Below, piece by piece: positions 1 through 5,017 of a DNA stretch of 6,224 bases (position 1 is the first letter of the stretch; each line of letters opens with the position of its first letter). Source of the stretch: an uncultured Collinsella sp. (GTDB lineage Bacteria; Actinomycetota; Coriobacteriia; Coriobacteriales; Coriobacteriaceae); assembly GCA_902478885.1 (NCBI GenBank), contig CABSMS010000105.1, positions 1-6,224 on the forward strand. Reading direction: 5' to 3'. Below the pieces are notes generated by a model. The model worked only from the letters and a program-made list of their open reading frames with translations. It was not told where the DNA came from and did no database searches. Position numbers and translations under genes: made by a program.

Positions 1-41
1 CCGCACATATCGTTGATCAGCAGCAGCTGAGTGTTCTTCAT
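1..41 (-). CDS. Pyridoxal/pyridoxamine kinase, 5' end only (partial)
   Basis: Reading leftward from an ATG whose complement is at 39-41, the frame gives MKNTQLLLINDMC and then runs off the window. The start is well supported by an AAGGGAG ribosome binding site (minus strand, 48-54) six bases upstream. The LLINDMCG type of start, a first beta strand followed by N-D-x-x-G, is what I remember from the pyridoxal/pyridoxamine kinase branch of the PfkB/ribokinase-like family, which phosphorylates B6 vitamers with ATP in the cytoplasm. Only 13 residues are visible, so the family call rests on recognition of the N-terminus alone. The gene is transcribed divergently from the MarR operon. Another ribokinase-fold enzyme is possible. 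Confidence 0.6.
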   Translation of the reverse strand, partial: MKNTQLLLINDMC

Positions 42-61
42 GAGGGTCTCCCTTGGTTCGG

Positions 62-86
62 GCACGGCGCAGCAGCGCCACAGTGC
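62..86 (-). other. Hairpin in leader of the divergent kinase gene
   Basis: On the minus strand this reads as a stem of GCAC + GGCGC pairing with GCGCC + GTGC. The tetraloop is TGCT, and a three-base bulge (TGT) lies on the 5' side. It lies between the candidate -10 of the kinase gene (92-97) and its ribosome binding site (48-54), so it would form near the 5' end of that mRNA. There is no U-run after it, so it is not an intrinsic terminator. It may protect the transcript or be incidental in GC-rich DNA. Confidence 0.35.
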
Positions 87-91
87 GACTA

Positions 92-97
92 AGTGTA
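92..97 (-). promoter_or_regulatory. Candidate -10 of the leftward kinase promoter
   Basis: The minus strand reads TACACT, four of six matches to the sigma70 -10 hexamer, about 50 bases upstream of the kinase start codon. No good -35 hexamer is found 16-18 bp upstream on that strand (the best are GC-rich, GACGCT-like). This is therefore a weak call, made from position and the -10 alone. Confidence 0.3.
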
Positions 98-125
98 GCG
101 CAGGGAGCGTTTGCAGCGTCGAGCC

Positions 126-153
126 GTTACGCGGTTTGGTAAAACCGCGTAAC
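126..153. repeat. Perfect 12-bp inverted repeat in the divergent intergenic region
   Basis: GTTACGCGGTTT (126-137) and AAACCGCGTAAC (142-153) are exact reverse complements around a four-base loop (GGTA). The element sits 15 bp upstream of the -35 of the marR promoter and upstream of the presumed kinase promoter, so it could serve either gene. No T-run follows on either strand, which argues against a terminator. A 12-bp perfect palindrome fits a dimeric regulator's operator, or a cruciform/hairpin. An 8-bp direct copy of part of it (GTTTGGTA, 134-141) recurs at 159-166. Confidence 0.6.
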
Positions 154-168
154 CACTAGTTTGGTACC

Positions 169-197
169 TTGACATTCATTTCTCATGCTCCTAGATT
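169..197 (+). promoter_or_regulatory. Sigma70 promoter of the marR-ABC operon
   Basis: A perfect -35 hexamer TTGACA (169-174) is followed, after an optimal 17-bp spacer, by TAGATT (192-197; four of six to TATAAT). Transcription would begin near 203-206, giving a leader of about 48 bases before the ATG at 253. The region is AT-rich relative to its surroundings, as expected of a promoter. The -10 overlaps the left half of the inverted repeat described next, which implies repression at this site. Confidence 0.75.
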
Positions 198-231
198 AGT
201 TAGGCACAAAACAATTCCACTACCTAACTAA
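196..231. promoter_or_regulatory. Candidate MarR operator (9-bp inverted repeat)
   Basis: TTAGTTAGG (196-204) and CCTAACTAA (223-231) are exact reverse complements separated by 18 bp. The left half overlaps the last bases of the -10 and the expected start site. The right half abuts the Shine-Dalgarno of the marR gene. TTAG-TTAG half-sites of this kind are typical of MarR-family operators (known of the family), although they often lie closer together. The wide gap leaves two readings: one looped or double-occupied operator, or two separate sites. Autoregulation by the adjacent MarR is inferred. Confidence 0.6.
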
Positions 232-233
232 AG

Positions 234-240
234 AAAGGAG
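234..240 (+). promoter_or_regulatory. Shine-Dalgarno of marR gene, long spacing
   Basis: AAAGGAG is a strong ribosome binding core, but 12 bases separate it from the ATG at 253, longer than the usual 5-9. No in-frame alternative start lies nearer, and the next in-frame ATGs lie inside the conserved region. The ATG at 253 is therefore kept. The long spacing could moderate regulator synthesis relative to the exporter genes, which have better spaced sites. Confidence 0.6.
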
Positions 241-252
241 CGAAGATTAGAT

Positions 253-756
253 ATGTGTGTTGAACCACACGCCCATCCGCATGAACCCGGCGACGACCCC
301 TCGCAGCCGGTAGACGAGCCCGAGACTCAGTCCAAGGAGGACCGTCTCGCCAAGAGAATCCTCCATGGGCTGGGGTTTTGCGGCCATTACATGCATTTTC
401 ACGGCGGCGGCATATCTGGCAAGGCGCCTATTGTCTGCCTACTCGCCAAGCAGCCGACCGGCGAGCTGTCCCAACAGGAGCTCGGCATGCACTTCGACCT
501 CAAGCCAGGGTCCCTTTCCGAGATTCTGTCCAAGCTCGAACTGGGCGGTCTTATCGAGCGCAGTCGCAATCCCAAAGACCGTCGGCAGCTCACCATCCGC
601 CTGACCGAAGCGGGATGGGAAAAGGCCCGTGTTGAGCAGGCAGCCCGCATTCGCTTTAGGGAACAGGCCTTTAGCGCCCTTACGCACGACGAGCGCGAAC
701 AGCTCGCCGAGATGCTCGAAAAAATCCGCGTAACCTGGGAGGAACTGGATGATTAA
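253..756 (+). CDS. MarR-family transcriptional regulator of an ABC exporter operon
   Basis: A 167-residue winged helix-turn-helix repressor, probably a DNA-binding homodimer in the cytoplasm. Residues 71-121 form the MarR core: ELSQQELG (first helix), then the recognition helix region KPGSLSEILSKLE (84-96). The wing follows, with the family-typical DRR (109-111) and LTEAG (117-121). A C-terminal dimerisation helix runs from about 122 to 165. The N-terminus is unusual: a His/Pro/acidic tail (H6, H8, H10) and then a Cys/His-rich stretch CGHYMHFH (43-50). A similar G-H-x-x-x-x-H stretch is familiar to me in MarR proteins of Clostridia and Coriobacteriia encoded beside ABC pairs. The stop overlaps the next start by 8 bp (ATGATTAA), implying translational coupling. 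The family role is ligand-relieved repression of its own efflux operon. The ligand is unknown. Confidence 0.9.
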   Translation: MCVEPHAHPHEPGDDPSQPVDEPETQSKEDRLAKRILHGLGFCGHYMHFHGGGISGKAPIVCLLAKQPTGELSQQELGMHFDLKPGSLSEILSKLELGGLIERSRNPKDRRQLTIRLTEAGWEKARVEQAARIRFREQAFSALTHDEREQLAEMLEKIRVTWEELDD

Positions 757-2572
757 AACCCTCATGGGAAGCATCCGCGATTACAAGAAGGTCACGATCG
801 CCACGCCGCTGCTGGTGCTTGGCGAGGTGCTCTGCGAAATGATGATCCCGTTTATCACCGCCGACATGATCGACGCCATCAAAGACGGCGCCACCGTCGC
901 CCAGATGCTTCCCACCGCAGGCTTTTTGGTGCTCATCGCACTGACGTCGCTCGCTTTTGGTGCCGCTGCCGGCGTCACCTGCAGCCATGCGAGTTGCGGC
1001 TTCGCCAAGAACCTGCGTCACGACCTGTTCTACAAGATCCAGACGTTCAGCTTTGCCAACATCGATGAGTTCTCGAGCTCCTCGCTCGTCACCCGCCTCA
1101 CCACCGACATCAACAACGTGCAGCAGGCCTTTATGATGCTCATCCGCATCGCCGTGCGCGCGCCGCTGGTGCTGGTCTTTGCCTTTGCCATGGCCTACGC
1201 CATGGGCGGCAGCGTCGCCATGGTCTACCTGGTCATCATTCCGCTGCTGGGCTTTGGCCTGTTCTTTATCATCTATAAGGTGCGCCCGATCTTTGCCCGC
1301 GTGTTCCGCAAGTACGACGCGCTCAACGAGTCCGTCGAGGAAAACGTCACCGGCATGCGCGTGGTCAAGAGTTACGTGCGCCAGGACTACGAGAAAGAGA
1401 AGTTCGCCACCGCCGCGCGCGACGTCCAGATGGACTTCACCCGCGCCGAAAAGCTGCTCGCCTTCAATAACCCCATGATGAACATCTGCGTCAACGGCGC
1501 GTTCGTCGTCATCATCTACCTGGGCTCCGAGCTCATCATCACGAGCCAGGGCACCTTGTTCGACGTGGGCCAGCTCTCCTCCATCTTTACCTATGGCTTC
1601 CAGATTCTGATGAGTCTGATGCAGCTGTCGATGATCTTTGTCATGGTGACCATGGCCGACGAGTCGGCACACCGCATTACCGAGGTGCTTGCCGCCGAGC
1701 CCACAATCGCCAACCCGACCGAGCCCGTGCTCGAGGTTGCCGACGGCTCCATCGACTTTGACCACGTGAGCTTTAAGTACTCCGAGCACGCGAAGCGCCA
1801 GGCGCTCGACGATATCGACCTGCATATTAAGAGCGGCGAGACCATCGGTATTATCGGCGGCACCGGCTCGGCCAAGTCGACGCTCGTGAATCTGATCGCC
1901 CGCCTGTACGATGTCACCGAGGGCACCGTGCGCGTCGGCGGCGTGAACGTACGCAACTACGATCTGGACGCGCTGCGCCACCAGGTAGCCATGGTGCTGC
2001 AGAAAAACGTGCTGTTTAGCGGCACCATCGCCGAAAACCTGCGCTGGGGCGACCCGAACGCCACCGACGAGGAAGTCCGCGAGGCAGCTCATCTGGCCTG
2101 CGCCGACGAGTTTGTCGACGGCTTCCCCAAGGGCTACGACACCTGGATTGAGCAGGGCGGCTCCAACGTTTCCGGCGGCCAGAAGCAGCGCCTGTGCATT
2201 GCGCGTGCCCTGCTGCGTCGCCCCAAGATCTTGATCCTGGATGACTCCACGAGCGCCGTCGACACCAAGACCGACGCCAAGATCCGCGAGGGCCTGGCGA
2301 GTTATCTGCCCAACACGACCAAGCTCATCATTGCCCAGCGTATTAGCTCCGTGCAGGATGCCGATCGCATCATCGTCATGGAGGGCGGCCGCATCAAGGA
2401 CATCGGCAACCACGACGAGCTGCTCAAGACGAGCGAGATCTACCGCGAGACTTTTACCTCGCAGAACAAGATGAGCGCCGAGGGCGAGGACGCGGGCGAG
2501 ACCGCTGCAGCCGGCACCGAGGCATCTGCATCGCAAACCCAGACCCAGGAAGGAGGCGAGGCACATGAGTAA
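749..2572 (+). CDS. ABC exporter half-transporter, degenerate-site subunit (TMD-NBD)
   Basis: A 607-residue type IV ABC exporter subunit in the cytoplasmic membrane. Six membrane helices lie near 16-38, 57-78, 132-153, 156-177, 244-265 and 276-300. The ATPase domain follows: A-loop Tyr344, Walker A GGTGSAKS (370-377), Q-loop Gln418, signature VSGGQ (474-478), Walker B ILILDD (494-499), D-loop SAVD (502-505) and switch AQR (529-531). Three residues are non-canonical: Ala375 for the Walker A Gly, Asp499 for the catalytic Glu, and Gln530 for the switch His. This is the pattern of the non-catalytic side of heterodimeric exporters such as TM287/288, BmrCD and LmrCD. The signature is intact and serves the partner's site. 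A 33-residue acidic, Gln/Thr/Ala-rich tail (575-607) ends the protein. A GGGAGGA ribosome binding site (737-743) lies five bases before the ATG. The substrate, probably a drug, peptide or lipid, cannot be told. Confidence 0.93.
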   Translation: MIKTLMGSIRDYKKVTIATPLLVLGEVLCEMMIPFITADMIDAIKDGATVAQMLPTAGFLVLIALTSLAFGAAAGVTCSHASCGFAKNLRHDLFYKIQTFSFANIDEFSSSSLVTRLTTDINNVQQAFMMLIRIAVRAPLVLVFAFAMAYAMGGSVAMVYLVIIPLLGFGLFFIIYKVRPIFARVFRKYDALNESVEENVTGMRVVKSYVRQDYEKEKFATAARDVQMDFTRAEKLLAFNNPMMNICVNGAFVVIIYLGSELIITSQGTLFDVGQLSSIFTYGFQILMSLMQLSMIFVMVTMADESAHRITEVLAAEPTIANPTEPVLEVADGSIDFDHVSFKYSEHAKRQALDDIDLHIKSGETIGIIGGTGSAKSTLVNLIARLYDVTEGTVRVGGVNVRNYDLDALRHQVAMVLQKNVLFSGTIAENLRWGDPNATDEEVREAAHLACADEFVDGFPKGYDTWIEQGGSNVSGGQKQRLCIARALLRRPKILILDDSTSAVDTKTDAKIREGLASYLPNTTKLIIAQRISSVQDADRIIVMEGGRIKDIGNHDELLKTSEIYRETFTSQNKMSAEGEDAGETAAAGTEASASQTQTQEGGEAHE

Positions 2573-4484
2573 GGCCGCTACCGCCGAGCACGCACGCAAC
2601 CGCAAGGGCGGCACCATGACGCGCCTCATCAAGATGCTCTTTGGCTTCTACCCGGTGCTTTTGCCCCTCGTCGTCGCCGGCGTGGTGCTCTGCGCCGTCA
2701 TCAACTCCATCGGCGCGACGTTTCTCCAGAGCGCGCTGCAGGTCATCAGCGAATCATGGCAGTCGGGCGACTGGACGGCCGCGCAGCCCAAAATTCTGAA
2801 GCTTGTGACTACCCTCGGCTGCATCTACGCCGTGGGCGTCGCGTCTTCGCTCTTCTGGAACCGCGCCATGGCCGTCATCACGCAGGGCTCGCTCGAGAAG
2901 CTGCGCGAGAAGATGTTCAACCGCATGCAGGACCTGCCGATCCGCTACTTCGACACGCATCAGCGCGGCGACATCATGAGCCACTACACCAACGACATCG
3001 ACACGCTGCGCCAAATGATCAGCCAGTCGCTGCCCAACCTGCTTATGACGATCATCGTCATCGTCACGGTGTTCTTCATCATGCTGTACTACAGCGTTTG
3101 GATGTGCCTGGTCATCATTGCCGGCGTCGCCTTTATGACCTTTATGACCAAGCTCCTCGGATCCAACTCCGCGCGCTTCTTCATTGCACAGCAGACCGAG
3201 CTCGGCGTGGTCGAAGGTCATATCGAGGAGGTCATGAACGGTCAGAAGGTCGTCAAGGCGTTTTGCCACGAGTCCGCCGCCGAGGCCGATTTCGATGAGC
3301 GCAACGAGAAGCTCTTCGAGGTCTCGCAGAAGGCCAACATGTACGCCAACATCCTCATGCCCGTCCTTATGAACCTGGGCAACCTGCTCTACGTGCTGGT
3401 CGCGTTAGCCGGCGGCATCTTCCTGGCGCTGGGCGTGCCTAACCTGAGCATCTCGGGCATGGCGCTTTCCATCGCCGTCGTGGTACCGTTCCTCAACATG
3501 ACCAAGCAGTTCTGCGGCCAGATCGGCCAGATCTCGCAGCAGATCAACGCCGTGGTCATGGGCCTTGCCGGCGCCGAGCGCATCTTTGAGCTGCTCGACG
3601 AGGAGCCCGAGGCCGACGAGGGCTACGTGACGCTTGTCAACGCGCAGGTCAACCCCGACACTTGGCAGCTCGAGGAGGCCGACCACCACACCGGCATGTG
3701 GGCGTGGAAGCATCCGCACCGCGCGACCGGCGAAATTGAGTACGTGCCGCTGCGTGGCGATCTGGTCATGGACAACGTCGACTTTGGCTACACGCCCGAC
3801 CACGAGGTGTTGCACGGTGTGTCCGTGTTTGCCAAGCCGGGCCAGAAGGTCGCGTTTGTCGGCGCCACCGGTGCCGGCAAGACGACCATCACCAACCTCA
3901 TCAACCGCTTCTACGACATCGCCGACGGCAAGATCCGCTACGACGGCATCAACGTCAACAAGATCCGCAAGGCCGACCTGCGCCGCTCGCTGGGCGTCGT
4001 GCTACAGGACGTGAACCTGTTCACCGGCACTGTGATGGATAACATCCGCTACGGCAACCTGGACGCTACCGACGAGGAGTGCATCGCGGCGGCCAAGCTC
4101 GCGGGCGCGGATGACTTTATCACCCGCCTGCCCGACGGCTACGACACCATGCTCACCGGCAACGGCGCGCAGCTGTCGCAGGGCCAGCGTCAGCTGATTT
4201 CGATCGCACGCGCCGCCGTCGCCGATCCGCCGGCAATGATTCTGGACGAGGCCACGTCGAGCATCGATACCCGCACCGAGGCTATCGTGCAGGCCGGCAT
4301 GGACAAGCTCATGGAAGGCCGCACGACGTTTGTCATCGCGCACCGTCTCTCCACCGTGCGCAACTCCGACGCAATCATCTGTCTGGACCACGGCCGCATC
4401 ATCGAGCGCGGCAACCACGACGAGCTGATCGCCAGGCGCGGGTATTACTACCAGCTCTATACCGGAGCGTTTGAGCTGGAGTAG
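2565..4484 (+). CDS. ABC exporter half-transporter, catalytic-site subunit (TMD-NBD)
   Basis: A 639-residue partner of the preceding gene. A hydrophilic N-terminal tail (1-20) precedes six membrane helices near 29-52, 78-99, 156-176, 178-198, 261-289 and 298-315. ATPase motifs are A-loop Tyr409, canonical Walker A GATGAGKT (433-440), Q-loop Gln481, Walker B MILDE (558-562) with catalytic Glu562, D-loop SSID (565-568) and switch His593. The signature is LSQGQ (537-541) instead of LSGGQ, the expected change in the subunit that completes the degenerate site. About 50 residues between the membrane and ATPase domains (350-398, DEGYVTLVN to YVPL) exceed the usual linker; I recall this as common in this Firmicutes/Actinobacteria subgroup. 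The start overlaps the previous stop by 8 bp (ATGAGTAA), with AAGGAGG (2550-2556) eight bases upstream. A second Met at codon 18 is a less likely start. Confidence 0.93.
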   Translation: MSKAATAEHARNRKGGTMTRLIKMLFGFYPVLLPLVVAGVVLCAVINSIGATFLQSALQVISESWQSGDWTAAQPKILKLVTTLGCIYAVGVASSLFWNRAMAVITQGSLEKLREKMFNRMQDLPIRYFDTHQRGDIMSHYTNDIDTLRQMISQSLPNLLMTIIVIVTVFFIMLYYSVWMCLVIIAGVAFMTFMTKLLGSNSARFFIAQQTELGVVEGHIEEVMNGQKVVKAFCHESAAEADFDERNEKLFEVSQKANMYANILMPVLMNLGNLLYVLVALAGGIFLALGVPNLSISGMALSIAVVVPFLNMTKQFCGQIGQISQQINAVVMGLAGAERIFELLDEEPEADEGYVTLVNAQVNPDTWQLEEADHHTGMWAWKHPHRATGEIEYVPLRGDLVMDNVDFGYTPDHEVLHGVSVFAKPGQKVAFVGATGAGKTTITNLINRFYDIADGKIRYDGINVNKIRKADLRRSLGVVLQDVNLFTGTVMDNIRYGNLDATDEECIAAAKLAGADDFITRLPDGYDTMLTGNGAQLSQGQRQLISIARAAVADPPAMILDEATSSIDTRTEAIVQAGMDKLMEGRTTFVIAHRLSTVRNSDAIICLDHGRIIERGNHDELIARRGYYYQLYTGAFELE

Positions 4485-4503
4485 TTCGGCTCGCCGAGAT
4501 GGC

Positions 4504-4568
4504 CGATTTGCCGCTCATTCGTCGGGCATGACCCTAAGGTCAATGCCCTCCTCTTTCGGGGCAAATCG
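4504..4568 (+). other. Nested inverted repeats in the exporter 3' untranslated region
   Basis: An outer perfect 9-bp pair, CGATTTGCC (4504-4512) and GGCAAATCG (4560-4568), encloses an inner hairpin: GGGCATGACC (4524-4533), loop CTAA, GGTCAATGCCC (4538-4548). The inner stem has 10 bp and a one-base bulge. The inner stem is followed by TCCTCTTT, a poor U-tract, so at most it is a weak terminator. The strong terminator lies about 40 bases further on. The structure could stabilise the mRNA 3' end. The 4485-4608 stretch holds no credible gene. Confidence 0.45.
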
Positions 4569-4608
4569 ACTCATCTCAACGACCCAAACACAATGCACCG
4601 CAACGCAT

Positions 4609-4646
4609 AAGCCCCCGCAGTTCATATGAGCTGTGGGGGCTTTTTT
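4609..4646 (+). terminator. Intrinsic terminator of the marR-ABC operon
   Basis: The stem AAGCCCCCGCAG (4609-4620) pairs with CTGTGGGGGC plus TT (4631-4642) with a single G-U wobble. The pairing can extend into the loop (TTC with GAG) to leave a tetraloop ATAT. Six T residues follow the GC-rich core directly (4641-4646). It is a classical rightward rho-independent terminator 125 bases after the second ABC stop codon. The left side lacks a matching A-run, so leftward termination is not indicated. Confidence 0.92.
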
Positions 4647-4656
4647 CATGCCAGCC

Positions 4657-4827
4657 GGAAACCGTATCCCACTTTTCGGGCTCAGAATGGGATGCCGTTT
4701 CCCGCTGGGCCCCCTCCGGGAAACGGCATCCCATTTCAAGGGCATAAACCGGGATGTGGTTTCCCCTAACGGCACCTTTGGGAAGCCGCATCCCACTCTG
4801 TACGCACAAAACGGGATGAGCTTTCCC
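4657..4827. repeat. Three tandem 62-bp units, each a 15-17-15 palindromic repeat
   Basis: Units begin at 4657, 4719 and 4781, exactly 62 bp apart. Each has a forward arm (GGAAACCG-ATCCCA type, 15 bp), a 17-bp spacer, an inverse arm (GGGATG-CCGTTTCCC type, 15 bp), then about 15 bp of linker (the third unit's linker is flank). Arms are at 4657-4671, 4689-4703, 4719-4733, 4751-4765, 4781-4795 and 4813-4827. Arms are conserved (about 11-14 of 15), spacers weakly and linkers hardly. Arms 4688-4703 and 4718-4733 are perfect 16-bp reverse complements. Arms 4751-4765 and 4780-4794 pair fully with two G-U wobbles. The 62-bp period is not a multiple of three, so this is not a peptide repeat. It resembles REP/BIME-type intergenic palindromes. 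No further unit is recognisable on either side. Confidence 0.85.
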
Positions 4828-5017
4828 ATGGTGATCCAAGACCAGAAGCATGTCCGATAGCGCGGCCAGGTCAAGAACAACAAGGCAAGCGTCACGCCAA
4901 TTTGGACGAGCGTCTGCTGCAGTTTAAGGCTGCTGGCCCATATGGTAGAGTTAACCACCCATGAATTTCAGCACACCGCGTGCTACCTGTTCTTTTGTCA
5001 TTTAGGGAAGTGAACTT
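4828..5017. other. Intergenic region upstream of the GGDEF gene
   Basis: No gene is supported here. The upstream region of the GGDEF gene should hold its promoter, but no clear sigma70 pair is visible. The best options are TATGGT (4941-4946) or TAGAGT (4946-4951) as -10, with poor -35 matches, and TTGGAC (4902-4907) as a -35 whose 17-bp-spaced partner TAAGGC is weak. The stretch just before the start (about 4950-5010) is less GC-rich. A promoter upstream of the repeat array, placing the array in the leader RNA, cannot be excluded. Confidence 0.4.
5004..5010 (+). promoter_or_regulatory. Shine-Dalgarno deciding the GTG start of the GGDEF gene
   Basis: AGGGAAG lies seven bases before the GTG at 5018. 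It supports this GTG as the start, since no ATG begins the frame here. The start places a short basic segment (KK at 7-8, R14) before the first membrane helix, as expected of an N-in signal anchor. Confidence 0.65.

Noticed and set aside
680..2632. A 650-codon open frame on the minus strand opposite the first ABC gene
   Set aside because: Its translation is a low-complexity Ala/Gly/His/Asp/Val-rich product typical of the antisense frame of a high-GC gene. It crosses the marR/ABC overlap, and the plus strand encodes an intact, fully recognisable ABC protein.
2754..3269. Further open frames on both strands within the second ABC gene (also 3405-3815 and 4002-4418 on the minus strand)
   Set aside because: All are compositionally biased shadows of the ABC reading frame with no recognisable domain.
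4524..4556. An additional intrinsic terminator at the inner hairpin of the 3' untranslated region
   Set aside because: The following tract is TCCTCTTTC, interrupted by C residues. A far stronger terminator lies downstream at 4609-4646.
4657..4827. CRISPR array
   Set aside because: The repeats alternate in orientation, the 15-17-bp spacers are partly conserved between units and shorter than CRISPR spacers, and no cas gene is present.
4657..4827. Integron attC sites or insertion sequence ends
   Set aside because: No integrase or transposase, no target-site duplication and no gene-cassette arrangement is visible. The exact 62-bp tandem period does not fit either element.
4633..4860. A 75-codon plus-strand open frame running through the repeat array
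   Set aside because: The 62-bp period shifts the frame at each unit, so the three copies are translated in three different frames and no peptide repeat results. It starts inside the terminator stem and has no ribosome binding site. Similar predicted proteins are probably repeat artefacts.
4515..4958. A 147-codon minus-strand open frame across the array, terminator and 3' untranslated region
   Set aside because: It reads through both the palindromic array and the terminator, has no recognisable domain and no convincing ribosome binding site. The C-terminal part looks protein-like but is too short to support a gene remnant.
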